In this document: one piece after another, positions 36,332-46,028 of the stretch
How the letters are laid out: every line of letters begins with the position of its first letter
Numbering within the stretch: position 1 is the stretch's first letter
NCBI RefSeq assembly: GCF_022601975.1
Contig: NZ_JAKVIR010000021.1
Location: 52,771 to 116,770 of the forward strand
Direction: 5' to 3'
DNA from: Pontibacter sp. E15-1
GTDB lineage: Bacteria; Bacteroidota; Bacteroidia; Cytophagales; Hymenobacteraceae
Length of the DNA: 64,000 nt
Position numbers and translations under genes: made by a program
The notes under the pieces: model-generated
The model's database searches: none
Told to the model about the DNA's origin: nothing
The model's input: the letters and a program-made list of their open reading frames with translations, nothing else

Positions 36332-39074
36332 CGACGAGCTGAACAAGGAAGAGACGCATCACGAAGACGAGCTGGAAGTGACCTTTACCGACGGGGAGGG
36401 AGAGCTGATCCATAACGTAACACCTGTGGCAGGCCTTTATGAGAACTGGTTCCTCGAGTATGCCTCCTATGTGATTCTGGAGCGTGCAGTACCCGCCATC
36501 GAAGACGGCCTGAAGCCCGTGCAGCGGCGTATCCTGCACGCGATGAAAGAGATGGACGACGGCCGCTTCAACAAGGTGGCTAACGTGATCGGGCAGACCA
36601 TGCAGTACCACCCGCACGGCGATGCCTCCATCGGCGATGCCATGGTGAACCTCGGCCAAAAGGACCTGTTGATTGAGACGCAGGGAAACTGGGGGGATGT
36701 GCGCACCGGCGACAGCGCCGCCGCGCCTCGTTATATAGAGGCCAGGTTATCCAAATTTGCGCTGGATGTGGTGTTTAACCCGCAGACCACGCAGTGGCAG
36801 CTAAGCTACGATGGCCGTAAGAATGAGCCGGTCACGCTGCCCGTAAAATTCCCGCTGCTGTTGGCACAGGGGGTGGAGGGCATCGCCGTGGGCCTGTCTA
36901 CCAAGATCATGCCCCACAACTTCCGCGAGCTGATCAAAGGCTCCATCGACGTGCTGAAGGGGCGCACCACGCAGCTGCTCCCTGACTTCCCGAACGGGGG
37001 GCTGGTAGACGCGTCCAACTACAACACAGGTATGCGCGGCGGCAAGCTCCGCGTGCGCGCCACCATCGAGAAGGCGGACAAGACCATGCTCATCATCCGG
37101 GACGTGCCCTACGGCATCACCACCACCGGCCTGATGGAGTCTATCGTGAAGGCAAGCGAAAACAATAAGATCAAGATCAAGAAGGTGATCGACAACACGG
37201 CCGCCGATGTAGAGATCCAGGTGCACCTGCCGACTGGCGTTTCCCCTGACCTGACCATCGACGCGCTGTATGCCTTCACCGACTGCGAGGTTTCCATCTC
37301 CCCGAATACCTGCGTCATCATCGAGGACAAGCCACACTTCCTGAGCGTGGATGAGCTCCTGCGCATCTCTACTCTTAAAACCGTGGACCTGCTGAAGCGG
37401 GAACTGGAGATACGGAAGGCCGAGCTGGAAGACAAGTGGCACCATTCTTCGCTGGAGAAAATATTCATCGAGAACCGCATTTACCGCGACATCGAGGAAT
37501 GCGAAACGTGGGAGGCGGTGTTGAACGCCATAGACACCGGCCTGGATCCGTTTAAGCCACTCCTGCGCCGTGTCGTGACGGAGGAGGACATTGTGCGGCT
37601 GACGGAGATCAGGATCAAGCGTATCTCCAAATTCGACGCCTTCAAGGCCGACGAGTATATCCGGAAGCTGGAAGAAGAGATGGCTGAGGTGGACGATCAT
37701 CTGGCTCACCTCATCCGCTATGCCATCGCTTATTTTGAGGGACTCCTGAAGAAGTATGGGCAGGGGCGCGAGCGCAAGACGCAACTCAAAACCTTTGACG
37801 TGATCAACGCGCAGAACGTGGCCATCGCCAACCAGAAGCTATATATGAACGCCAAGGACGGCTTTATCGGGACGAGCTTGCGCAAAGACGAGTTTGTGTG
37901 CGACTGCTCCGACATGGACGATATCATCGTGTTCCGTAAGGACGGCAAGTTCACGGTAACCAAGGTGGCCGAGAAAACCTTTGTGGGCAAAGATATCCTC
38001 CTGGCCAGCGTGTACAACAAAAACGACGAGCGGATGGTGTATAACATGATCTATCTCGACGGCAAATCCGGGGTGTCTTATGCCAAGCGTTTCTCGGTTA
38101 AATCCATCACCCGCGACAAGGAGTATGACCTGACCAAAGGCAACAAAGGCTCGAAGGTACTCTACCTCACCGCTAACCCGAACTCGGAGTCTGAGGTGGT
38201 GACGATCACTTTGTCTCCGCAAGCCTCCGCGCGTGTAAAGGTGCTGGACTATGATTTTGCCGAGCTGATGATCAAAGGCAAGGGATCAAACGGCAACATC
38301 GTGACCAAGTACTCGGTGAAGAAAGTGGTGCAGAAAAGCCTGGGCGAGTCTACACTGGGAGGGCGCGAGATTTTCTACGACGAGGTGATCGGCCGTTTAA
38401 ACACGGAGGGCCGGGGCCGCTACCTGGGCTCCTTCAACACCGAAGACACGATCCTGGTGATTTACGAAGACGGCAGTTACGAGCTGACCTCCTTTGACCT
38501 GACGAACCATTATACCGTGGAGAAGATCAAGGTGCTGCAGAAATACGATCCGGAGTTGGTGCTCTCGGCCATATATTACGAAGGAGAGAACAAGACATAC
38601 TATGTGAAGCGCTTTAAGGTAGAAACCTCAACCATCGGCAAGCGCTTTGCCTTTATACCTGAAACCAAGGGGTCGCGGCTCGAGGCGGTGTCCTCGCATC
38701 CGGAGCCATTGGCCAGTATCACTTTCAAACGCGACCGGCGCAGCGAGAAAGAGACGGAGAAACTGTTGCTGAGCGAGTTTATAGATGTGAAGGGCTGGAA
38801 GGCGCTGGGCAACAAACTCACGTATTACAAAGTGCTGGACGTGGCCCTGCCAAAGATGGAGCAAGTAGAGCAGCCGGAGGACGACAAAGCGAAAGCGAAG
38901 AAAGCCGCATCCAGAAAAGGACCCGTAACCGTGCCGAGCGCCCTGAAGGAAATGGCCGACGAAGCCGCGAAGCTGAGCAGCTCCCAACCTGTTGAAAATG
39001 ATGACGTAATAATAGAAGCAGATGATGCAGCGAAGGAAGCGCTGAAGCGGAGGAAGCAGTTGGATATTTTTTAA
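36324..39074 (+). CDS. parC: DNA topoisomerase IV subunit A (type IIA)
   Basis: 916 aa. Breakage-reunion domain with [28 protein letters not shown] and the catalytic Tyr137 in [14 protein letters not shown] coiled-coil tower and a C-terminal domain follow. The C-terminal domain lacks an obvious GyrA box (QRRGGKG), in line with topoisomerase IV rather than gyrase. The last 80 residues are charged ([14 protein letters not shown] ... [12 protein letters not shown]). The start overlaps parE by 8 bases, suggesting translational coupling. Confidence 0.88.
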   Translation: MHNDELNKEETHHEDELEVTFTDGEGELIHNVTPVAGLYENWFLEYASYVILERAVPAIEDGLKPVQRRILHAMKEMDDGRFNKVANVIGQTMQYHPHGDASIGDAMVNLGQKDLLIETQGNWGDVRTGDSAAAPRYIEARLSKFALDVVFNPQTTQWQLSYDGRKNEPVTLPVKFPLLLAQGVEGIAVGLSTKIMPHNFRELIKGSIDVLKGRTTQLLPDFPNGGLVDASNYNTGMRGGKLRVRATIEKADKTMLIIRDVPYGITTTGLMESIVKASENNKIKIKKVIDNTAADVEIQVHLPTGVSPDLTIDALYAFTDCEVSISPNTCVIIEDKPHFLSVDELLRISTLKTVDLLKRELEIRKAELEDKWHHSSLEKIFIENRIYRDIEECETWEAVLNAIDTGLDPFKPLLRRVVTEEDIVRLTEIRIKRISKFDAFKADEYIRKLEEEMAEVDDHLAHLIRYAIAYFEGLLKKYGQGRERKTQLKTFDVINAQNVAIANQKLYMNAKDGFIGTSLRKDEFVCDCSDMDDIIVFRKDGKFTVTKVAEKTFVGKDILLASVYNKNDERMVYNMIYLDGKSGVSYAKRFSVKSITRDKEYDLTKGNKGSKVLYLTANPNSESEVVTITLSPQASARVKVLDYDFAELMIKGKGSNGNIVTKYSVKKVVQKSLGESTLGGREIFYDEVIGRLNTEGRGRYLGSFNTEDTILVIYEDGSYELTSFDLTNHYTVEKIKVLQKYDPELVLSAIYYEGENKTYYVKRFKVETSTIGKRFAFIPETKGSRLEAVSSHPEPLASITFKRDRRSEKETEKLLLSEFIDVKGWKALGNKLTYYKVLDVALPKMEQVEQPEDDKAKAKKAASRKGPVTVPSALKEMADEAAKLSSSQPVENDDVIIEADDAAKEALKRRKQLDIF

Positions 39075-39138
39075 CCTTCGGGAAGTGCCCCTTGTATTAG
39101 TCTTTGGATTTCTGTAAATTCGGAATTAGTGTTTATAT

Positions 39139-39927
39139 ATGAAAAGACTTTGTAAGGCTTTTGTTTGTGCTTTCTTACTCTGTGCCGGTTCGCCTGCCGC
39201 TATGGCAGCGGGCGAACCGGCAGCAGGGTATGAGCAATTGTTGCAGCAGGCAAAAGAGTTACTGGTCAATTACAAAGACAGTGAAGCCCTACAGGTGTAT
39301 GAGCAGGTATTGGCCGTGGCCCCCGAAAACTACGAGGCCCTGTGCAAAGCCAGCTATCTGCATTGCCGAATCGGAGACCGGTTCGGCGACGAAACTTCTA
39401 AGATCAATCATTTCCTGAAGGCAAGGCAGTTGGCTGAGCAGGCGTATGCACTAAACCCCACAGACGCGGAATCTAATTTTGTGATGGGGCTATCCATAGG
39501 CTGCCAGGCCATGGTGGAAGGGCCGCGACAGCGACTGGCGGAGATCAACCAGATAAAAGGGTATATTGATGCTGCCCTCGCCTGCGACAGCAGCCACGCC
39601 GGGGCCTGGCACATCCTGGGGCGCTGGTACTTCAAAATGGCTAACCTGAACTTTGCAGAGAAACTCGCCTCAAAAATGCTTTTCGGCGGCATCAGCGACA
39701 ATGCAACAAATGAAGAGGCAGCCTACGCGCTTGAGAGAGCTATCGCTTATTCCCCCACCAACATCCGTTACTATTATGACCTGGCCAGTGTCTACGCCGA
39801 AATGAAGGACACCGTCGCCTGTAAAAGCGTGCTGGAGAAAGCGATAGCGCTTCGGTACGAGACGAAAGAAGAACTGGAACTGAGCAGGCGCTGCAAAATC
39901 ATGCTGCAACAGCAGCATAAATCGTAA
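39139..39927 (+). CDS. secreted TPR protein (RMD-like)
   Basis: 262 aa. Signal peptide with cleavage near AMAAG (about residue 25). Tetratricopeptide-like helix pairs run from about residue 35 to 250, for example SEALQVYEQVLAVAPENYEAL and AEQAYALNPTDAESNFVMGL. The motif-rich middle (IKGYIDAALACDSSHAGAWHILGRW) resembles the 'regulator of microtubule dynamics'-type TPR domain that is widespread in Bacteroidota. It is probably a periplasmic scaffold. It lies 64 bases after parC but has its own terminator and may have its own promoter. Confidence 0.75.
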   Translation: MKRLCKAFVCAFLLCAGSPAAMAAGEPAAGYEQLLQQAKELLVNYKDSEALQVYEQVLAVAPENYEALCKASYLHCRIGDRFGDETSKINHFLKARQLAEQAYALNPTDAESNFVMGLSIGCQAMVEGPRQRLAEINQIKGYIDAALACDSSHAGAWHILGRWYFKMANLNFAEKLASKMLFGGISDNATNEEAAYALERAIAYSPTNIRYYYDLASVYAEMKDTVACKSVLEKAIALRYETKEELELSRRCKIMLQQQHKS

Positions 39928-39946
39928 GTCAGGATAAACTCACCTG

Positions 39947-39979
39947 AAGCCTGCTCCCGCCACGGTTGCAGGCTTTTTG
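39947..39979 (+). terminator. terminator after TPR gene
   Basis: An 8-bp stem AAGCCTGC/GCAGGCTT followed by a T-tract. Confidence 0.7.
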
Positions 39980-40073
39980 TTTTAAAGCTAGTCGCACAGG
40001 GGTGGTGGCTTTTAGGTAAAATGTCTTAATTTAGCGCTAGGGTTTGCCCTGTAAATAGTAAATATAGCCGTGC

Positions 40074-41156
40074 ATGGTGCTGCGAGTATCCCGATTCATT
40101 TTCCTGTATGTGTGTGTTCTTCTTGCCGCGTGCTCCCCTGAAGAAGGAAACCGTGAACAAATGGTGGACCTGCAGCAGGTGAAAAATGATCCGGAGGCCC
40201 AGCTCAGTCACCTTACAGTTGCCATCGGGCAAAGCGGGAAAGATGGCAGTTTATACGCGCGCAGAGCCCTGGTGCTGCTGCGCAAAGGCCAACTGCCGCA
40301 GGCCCTCGAAGACGCGGACGAGGCCGTGCGGCTGACACAGAACGAGCCCTCTAGCCTTTTTGTGAAAGCACAGGTGCTGCGGGCGCTGGGCAAGCCGGAT
40401 GAGGCCCTGCCACTGGCGCTTCTTGCCGAGCGCAACTCATACCAAAGCGCGTCGCTGTATGTGCTGCTCGGGGAGTTATACCTGCAGCGCAAGCAGTATG
40501 AGCAGTCCCGCATGTACATGACCAAGGCGCACGAACTGGCCCCGACCGACGAATTTGCTTTTTACTACAAAGGGCGCATAGCCACAGCAACAGGCGATAC
40601 CGCCCGGGCATTGAAAAATTACCGGCTCGCACTGCAGCAGGCTCCGAAGTTTATGGAGGCACAGCGGGAACTGGGCGGACTGCTCGTGAACCGACACGAA
40701 TACGAGGAGGCGAAACAGTTGATTGCCAGTGCGCAAAAGGCTGCTCCACAGGATGGGCTGCTCTGGTTTTACAAGGGCACCGTGCTTCAGGCCGAGCAAA
40801 AGCAGGACAGCGCGCTGCAGGCATATGAGCGGGCAGTATCCTTCGCCGATACCATCGCCGGGGCACATTACTGGCTGGGGCTTAGGCAGTATGCATTGGG
40901 GCAGAACGACGTTGCACTGGAGCATTTGCAGAAAGCCGCACCGGCGTATGGCGCCCATCCAAAGTACCTGAGCACGCTGGCAAATGCCTACGAGCGCACA
41001 GGGCAGAACCGGGCCGCGCTGGCCACATACCAGCGATTGCTGCAGGTGGCCCCGAGTTATACCTATGCAAATCAAGCCATCTACCGGCTCAGGAATAAAA
41101 TTGCTAAACCAATGCCTGACAGCACAGTAGTGCGGCAGGCACAGACAGAACAGTAG
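40074..41156 (+). CDS. TPR-repeat lipoprotein
   Basis: 360 aa. The lipoprotein signal [20 protein letters not shown] has Cys20 (a GTG one codon later is an alternative start). It carries eight or so tetratricopeptide repeats, for example [26 protein letters not shown] and [25 protein letters not shown]. The tail is short. It probably acts as a protein-protein scaffold on a membrane facing the periplasm. It ends 5 bases before thrS, so it may be read into the translation operon, an unusual partner for it. Confidence 0.8.
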   Translation: MVLRVSRFIFLYVCVLLAACSPEEGNREQMVDLQQVKNDPEAQLSHLTVAIGQSGKDGSLYARRALVLLRKGQLPQALEDADEAVRLTQNEPSSLFVKAQVLRALGKPDEALPLALLAERNSYQSASLYVLLGELYLQRKQYEQSRMYMTKAHELAPTDEFAFYYKGRIATATGDTARALKNYRLALQQAPKFMEAQRELGGLLVNRHEYEEAKQLIASAQKAAPQDGLLWFYKGTVLQAEQKQDSALQAYERAVSFADTIAGAHYWLGLRQYALGQNDVALEHLQKAAPAYGAHPKYLSTLANAYERTGQNRAALATYQRLLQVAPSYTYANQAIYRLRNKIAKPMPDSTVVRQAQTEQ

Positions 41157-41161
41157 AAAAC

Positions 41162-43099
41162 ATGATTAATATCACACTGCCTGACGGCTCTGTACGTCAG
41201 TACGAACAAGGCGTCACAAGCCTGGAAATAGCGCAAAGCATCAGCGAGGGGCTGGCACGCAACGTACTCGCCGCAAAAGTAAACGACACGGTTTGGGACT
41301 TGTCCCGGCCGATACAAGAAGACGCGCGGGTGCAGCTGCTTACCTGGAACGATGAGCTGGGCAAGTCTGCCTTCTGGCACTCTTCTGCGCACTTGTTGGC
41401 AGAAGCCCTGGAAGAACTGTACCCTGGCGTGAAATTCGGCATTGGCCCACCGGTGGAGAACGGCTTTTATTATGATATCGACCTCGGGGACCGCACTTTC
41501 TCACAGGATGACTTCCCGAAGGTAGAGCAAAAAATGCTGGAGCTGGCCCGCGCCAAAAACGAGTTTACCCGTCGCGAGGTGTCCAAGGAGGAGGCTATTG
41601 CCTACTTTACCGAGAAAGGGGACGAGTACAAGCTGGACCTGATCAAGGACCTGGAGGACGGCACCATCACCTTTTATGAGCAGGGCAAGTTTGTGGACCT
41701 CTGCCGCGGACCCCATCTGCCGAACACTTCATTCATCAAAGCTGCAAAGCTGATGAACGTGGCGGGTGCCTACTGGCGCGGCGACGAGTCGAAGAAGCAG
41801 TTGACCCGAATTTACGGCATTACCTTCCCGAAGCAGAAAGAGCTGACGGAGTACCTGGAGCGGTTGGAGGAAGCCAAAAAGCGCGACCACCGCAAGCTGG
41901 GTAAAGAAATGGAATTGTTCGCCTTCTCCGAGAAAGTGGGTATGGGCTTGCCGCTGTGGTTGCCCAAGGGCACGCTGTTGCGCGAGCGCCTCGAGCAGTT
42001 TATGCGCAAGGCCCAGATGCGCGCCGGCTACCAGCCAGTGATCACCCCGCACATTGGAAGCAAAGAACTCTACGTGACATCCGGGCACTACGAAAAATAC
42101 GGGGCCGATTCGTTCCAGCCCATCAAGACGCCAAACGAGGGGGAGGAGTTCTTCCTGAAGCCCATGAACTGCCCGCACCACTGCGAGATATACAAAGTGC
42201 GCCCGCGCTCCTACAAAGAGCTTCCGGTGCGTTATGCCGAGTTCGGCACGGTATACCGGTATGAGCAGAGTGGGGAGCTGCACGGCCTGACACGCGTGCG
42301 CGGCTTTACCCAGGACGATGCCCACATCTTCTGCCGTCCCGATCAGGTGAAGGATGAGTTCATCAAGGTGATTGACCTGGTGCTGTACGTGTTCAAGGCC
42401 CTGGGCTTTGAGGATTATACCGCCCAGATCTCTCTCCGCGACCCGGAGAACAAGCAAAAGTACATCGGGGGCGATGAGGCCTGGGAAAAAGCGGAGACCG
42501 CGATTATCGAGGCCGCCGCAGAGAAAGGCCTGCAAACTGTAACCGAACTGGGAGAGGCTGCGTTCTACGGACCTAAGCTTGACTTCATGGTGAAAGACGC
42601 CCTGGGTCGCAAGTGGCAGCTGGGAACCATTCAGGTGGATTATCAGTTACCGGAGCGCTTCCAGCTGGAGTACATTGGCGCCGACAACCAGAAGCACCGA
42701 CCAGTCATGATCCACCGTGCCCCATTTGGCTCGCTGGAGCGTTTTGTGGCGGTGCTGATCGAGCACTGCGGCGGCAATTTCCCGCTGTGGTTGAGCCCTG
42801 AGCAGTTTGCCATCCTGCCCATCTCTGAGAAATACCAGGACTTTGCGCAGGAGGTATATGACCGGCTGCAGTTGGAGGATATCCGTGGCTTCGTAGATAA
42901 CCGCGACGAGAAAATCGGCCGCAAAATACGGGATGCCGAGGTTCGAAAAGTATCTTACATGCTGATCGTGGGAGAGAAAGAGCAGGAAAGCGGCTCCGTG
43001 TCGGTGCGCAGGCACGGCGAAGGCGATATCGGCACCATGACGGTGGACGAGTTCATCAGTTTCTTCCAGGGCAAAGTTGCCGATGTATTGAACAAATAA
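41162..43099 (+). CDS. thrS: threonyl-tRNA synthetase
   Basis: 645 aa, standard length. TGS domain at the N-terminus ([21 protein letters not shown]), then the editing domain with [16 protein letters not shown] and the class II catalytic core with [27 protein letters not shown] and [18 protein letters not shown]. The anticodon-binding domain is C-terminal. It charges tRNA-Thr and edits Ser-tRNA. It leads the classical thrS-infC-rpmI-rplT cluster. No T-box or clear thrS operator is seen upstream; the preceding gene ends 5 bases before. Confidence 0.97.
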   Translation: MINITLPDGSVRQYEQGVTSLEIAQSISEGLARNVLAAKVNDTVWDLSRPIQEDARVQLLTWNDELGKSAFWHSSAHLLAEALEELYPGVKFGIGPPVENGFYYDIDLGDRTFSQDDFPKVEQKMLELARAKNEFTRREVSKEEAIAYFTEKGDEYKLDLIKDLEDGTITFYEQGKFVDLCRGPHLPNTSFIKAAKLMNVAGAYWRGDESKKQLTRIYGITFPKQKELTEYLERLEEAKKRDHRKLGKEMELFAFSEKVGMGLPLWLPKGTLLRERLEQFMRKAQMRAGYQPVITPHIGSKELYVTSGHYEKYGADSFQPIKTPNEGEEFFLKPMNCPHHCEIYKVRPRSYKELPVRYAEFGTVYRYEQSGELHGLTRVRGFTQDDAHIFCRPDQVKDEFIKVIDLVLYVFKALGFEDYTAQISLRDPENKQKYIGGDEAWEKAETAIIEAAAEKGLQTVTELGEAAFYGPKLDFMVKDALGRKWQLGTIQVDYQLPERFQLEYIGADNQKHRPVMIHRAPFGSLERFVAVLIEHCGGNFPLWLSPEQFAILPISEKYQDFAQEVYDRLQLEDIRGFVDNRDEKIGRKIRDAEVRKVSYMLIVGEKEQESGSVSVRRHGEGDIGTMTVDEFISFFQGKVADVLNK

Positions 43100-43163
43100 A
43101 GAAAGTAATTTTCTTTTTGATATAATAATTGCGATATTCGCACCCTGATTGTAATAACTAACT

Positions 43164-43181
43164 TAAGGAGGTAATACTATA
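43164..43181 (+). promoter_or_regulatory. infC: strong Shine-Dalgarno and AUA start of infC
   Basis: TAAGGAGG at 43164-43171, 7 bases before an ATA at 43179-43181. The frame has a stop at 43164-43166, so no ATG is available upstream. Strong SD sequences are rare in Bacteroidota, and rare AUU/AUC/AUA-type starts allow IF3 to limit its own synthesis. Confidence 0.7.
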
Positions 43182-43742
43182 GCTACTCAAAATAGGCGCT
43201 ACATCCCACGAGGTAAAGTGGAGGAGCCATACAAAGTCAACGAGAAAATAACTGCCAGAGAAGTCCGGGTGGTTGGAGACAATGTAGAGCAGGGTGTGTT
43301 CTCGACGCGAGACGCCCAGCGCATGGCAAATGAGCAGAATCTTGACCTGGTTGAGATTTCGCCCACTGCCAATCCTCCCGTATGCCGCATCATCGACTAC
43401 TCTAAGTTTAAGTACGAGCAGAAGAAGAAGACGCGTGAGATGAAGGCGAAGGCCCAGAAAGTGGTGATCAAAGAGATCCGCTTTGGCCCGAACACCGACG
43501 ACCACGATTTCGAGTTCAAGTTGAAGCACGCGAAAGGCTTTCTGGAAAGCGGTTTCAAAGTGAAGTCTTATGTTCACTTTGTGGGACGATCCATTGTGTT
43601 TAAAGAAAGGGGCGAGATTCTGCTGCTTAAATTTGCACAGGCCCTGGAAGAGGTAGCCAAAGTAGAGCAGTTGCCGAAGCTGGAGGGAAAACGGATGTTC
43701 CTGATCCTTTCGCCGAAGGTGGCACCACCGGCCAAGAAGTAA
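43179..43742 (+). CDS. infC: translation initiation factor IF-3
   Basis: 187 aa starting at an ATA codon (43179). The next in-frame candidates, such as GTG at 43218, would drop the residues [15 protein letters not shown] that precede [15 protein letters not shown]. The N-domain contains [14 protein letters not shown] and [15 protein letters not shown]. The linker is [14 protein letters not shown], and the C-domain has [22 protein letters not shown]3 binds 30S subunits and rejects non-AUG starts, so an AUA start implies autoregulation. Located between thrS and rpmI as usual. Confidence is high for the gene and good for the start. Confidence 0.95.
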   Translation: MATQNRRYIPRGKVEEPYKVNEKITAREVRVVGDNVEQGVFSTRDAQRMANEQNLDLVEISPTANPPVCRIIDYSKFKYEQKKKTREMKAKAQKVVIKEIRFGPNTDDHDFEFKLKHAKGFLESGFKVKSYVHFVGRSIVFKERGEILLLKFAQALEEVAKVEQLPKLEGKRMFLILSPKVAPPAKK

Positions 43743-43765
43743 TTTTTTAAATCAATTATATAACC

Positions 43766-43960
43766 ATGCCAAAAGTAAAAACTAAATCTGGTGCAAAGAA
43801 GCGTTTTTCTTTGACAGGTACTGGCAAAATTAAGCGCAAGCACGCTTACAAAAGCCACATCCTGACCAAGAAAACCACCAAGCAGAAGCGCAACCTCACG
43901 CACATCGGTCTTGTTAGCTCTGCTGACACTGACAGAGTGAAGGCAATGCTGAACATTTAA
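43766..43960 (+). CDS. rpmI: 50S ribosomal protein L35
   Basis: 64 aa, basic. It begins [31 protein letters not shown], the standard L35 start, and ends with [13 protein letters not shown]. It is 23 bases after infC, in the conserved operon. It binds the large subunit rRNA. Confidence 0.96.
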   Translation: MPKVKTKSGAKKRFSLTGTGKIKRKHAYKSHILTKKTTKQKRNLTHIGLVSSADTDRVKAMLNI

Positions 43961-44043
43961 TTATTTCAGGTTACTAATTAGTACGAACCCAGTGTCTGGT
44001 TTTTAAAGGATTTATACCCACCAGCCGCTAAAACTCAAAAGAA

Positions 44044-44388
44044 ATGCCTAGATCGGTCAATGTCGTAGCAGCACGACACAGAAGAAAGAAAATAATGAAA
44101 ATGGCCAAAGGTTACTTTGGCCGTCGCAAGAACGTTTGGACAGTTGCGAAAAACGCAGTTGAAAAAGGTTTAGGCTATGCCTACCGCGACAGAAAAGCGA
44201 AGAAGAGAGACTTCAGAGCGCTATGGATCCAGCGTATCAACGCAGGTGCCCGTCAGCACGGCTTGTCTTACTCTGTCTTGATGGGTGCCCTGAAGAAGGC
44301 GAACATCGACCTGAACCGCAAGGTGCTTGCCGACCTGGCAATGAACCACCCGGAAGCTTTCAAAACGATTGTTGACAAAGTAAAGTAA
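44044..44388 (+). CDS. rplT: 50S ribosomal protein L20
   Basis: 114 aa. It begins [32 protein letters not shown] and has the conserved [22 protein letters not shown]20 is needed for early 50S assembly and in some bacteria represses its own operon by binding mRNA. The 83-base spacer from rpmI could hold such a site, but I cannot show one. A terminator closes the operon. Confidence 0.97.
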   Translation: MPRSVNVVAARHRRKKIMKMAKGYFGRRKNVWTVAKNAVEKGLGYAYRDRKAKKRDFRALWIQRINAGARQHGLSYSVLMGALKKANIDLNRKVLADLAMNHPEAFKTIVDKVK

Positions 44389-44411
44389 TTTACTTTCACA
44401 TATAGAGAAAG

Positions 44412-44440
44412 AGGGCTTAGCAGATTGCTAGGCCCTTTTT
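44412..44440 (+). terminator. terminator of the thrS-infC-rpmI-rplT cluster
   Basis: An 11-bp stem (44412-44422 with 44426-44436, one mismatch) followed by five T. Confidence 0.8.
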
Positions 44441-44672
44441 GTTTTTACCCCATTCACTAAATCCTGAGCGCCTGCTCTGTCTCTGGCGTTGCGGGTCCAG
44501 GTATGGGATGTACAGTTGATTCCAAAGCTGAAAAATCTTTCTATGCAGAAGTTGGTTATAAAACCAGCAATCGGGGATTTTTATCTTTATCAATTTTGTA
44601 ATATATTCAGGCTTTCCGTGGAAACTTGAAAAAGGTGCTGCGGCAATGTTACAGTAGTCAATTTAATAGCGT

Positions 44673-45941
44673 ATGATCAAACGAAGCGATAGGCTCCACA
44701 ATGTTTCTTACGAACTGCGTGGGCCAGTGTATGAGAAGTCGAAAGAGCTTGAGTTACAAGGGCACTCGGTTACCAAACTGAACATCGGCAACCCGGCCCC
44801 TTTTGGCTTTAACGCACCGCCAGCGGTATTGCAGCACATTATCGAGAATTTGGGCATCGCCCAGGGCTATTCTGATCATAAAGGACTTTTGAGCGCCCGC
44901 GAAGCCGTAAAGGCGTATTACCTAAAGGCAGGTATACACAACGTTGGCGTAGACGATATTTTTCTGGGCAACGGCCTCAGCGAGCTGATCATGCAGTCGG
45001 TGCAGGCTTTGCTGAACCCCGGCGACGAGATGCTGGTGCCTTCCCCGGACTATCCGCTCTGGACCGCAGCCGTGAACTTCTCGGGGGGCAAGGCTGTGCA
45101 TTACCTCTGCGACGAAGCCTCCGACTGGAATCCCGACATCGCGGATATCAAAAGCAAGATCACCCCGAAGACACGGGCGATCGTCATCATCAACCCAAAC
45201 AACCCTACGGGGGCGGTATACTCCAAAGAAATACTGCAGCAGATTGTGGCGCTGGCCGAAGAGCATGAGCTACTGATCTTCTCGGATGAGATCTATGATA
45301 AAATCCTGTATGATGGCACAGTACACATCCCGACGGCTACCCTGACGGACGCTGCCGTTTGCATCACCATGAGCGGTTTGTCAAAAAATTACCTGGCAGC
45401 GGGGTTCCGCGCTGGCTGGATGGTGATTAGCGGCGCAAAGCACAAGGCAGCTGATTATATAGACGGGCTGAACACGCTGGCAAGTTTGCGGGTGTGCAGC
45501 AACGTGCCTGCCCAGTACGCTATTCAGGTGGCGCTGGAGGGAGGGTCAGGCGTACAGGATCTGGTGTTGCCCACAGGAAGGCTAGGGCAGCAGCGCGCAG
45601 CCTGCTACGACCTGCTGACGGCTATACCCGGTGTGTCGTGTGTGAAGCCGATGGGAGCATTTTATATGTTCCCGAAGGTAGACATAAAGAAATTTGACAT
45701 TCATAACGACCAGCAGTTCGTGCTGGACCTGTTGGCGCAGCAGCATGTGTTTGTGGTGCAAGGCAGTGGCTTTAACTGGCATAAACCTGACCACTTCCGG
45801 ATTGTGTACCTGCCCGAGGTTGAGGTGCTGCAGGATACGATGGAAAGAATGGAGCGGTTTTTCGCTACCTACAGGCAAGCGCCCAAAACGATGGCAGAGA
45901 AAGACCCTGTGCTCTCGCTCTCGGTGCAGCTATCAGATTGA
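44673..45941 (+). CDS. alaA: alanine aminotransferase AlaA-type (class I/II PLP)
   Basis: 422 aa. The sequence tracks E. coli AlaA along its whole length: LNIGNPAPFGFNAPP, GDEMLVPSPDYPLWTAAV, VIINPNNPTGAVYSKE, IFSDEIYDKILYDG. The PLP lysine is Lys238 in SGLSKNYLAAGFRAGWM. A closing AFYMFPKVD and VQGSGFNWHKPDHFRIVYLP follow. It converts glutamate and pyruvate to alanine and 2-oxoglutarate. The gene is single and ends at a terminator shared with the convergent M2 peptidase. Confidence 0.92.
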   Translation: MIKRSDRLHNVSYELRGPVYEKSKELELQGHSVTKLNIGNPAPFGFNAPPAVLQHIIENLGIAQGYSDHKGLLSAREAVKAYYLKAGIHNVGVDDIFLGNGLSELIMQSVQALLNPGDEMLVPSPDYPLWTAAVNFSGGKAVHYLCDEASDWNPDIADIKSKITPKTRAIVIINPNNPTGAVYSKEILQQIVALAEEHELLIFSDEIYDKILYDGTVHIPTATLTDAAVCITMSGLSKNYLAAGFRAGWMVISGAKHKAADYIDGLNTLASLRVCSNVPAQYAIQVALEGGSGVQDLVLPTGRLGQQRAACYDLLTAIPGVSCVKPMGAFYMFPKVDIKKFDIHNDQQFVLDLLAQQHVFVVQGSGFNWHKPDHFRIVYLPEVEVLQDTMERMERFFATYRQAPKTMAEKDPVLSLSVQLSD

Positions 45942-45963
45942 AAGACTGCAGTATATGCGGTAT

Positions 45964-46005
45964 AAAAGAGGAGGCCCCGTTTGCATAACCGGGGCCTCCT
46001 CTTTT
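45964..46005. terminator. bidirectional terminator
   Basis: A 16-bp stem (45964-45979 with 45990-46005) with A-rich and T-rich ends between convergent genes. A GGTATAAAA motif precedes it. Confidence 0.85.
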
Positions 46006-46028
46006 TGCAAGTAAGCTTTCGCGTGAGA

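Noticed and set aside
43961-44043. L20 autoregulatory leader between rpmI and rplT
   Set aside because: The spacer is short and no pseudoknot-like pairing could be shown by eye.
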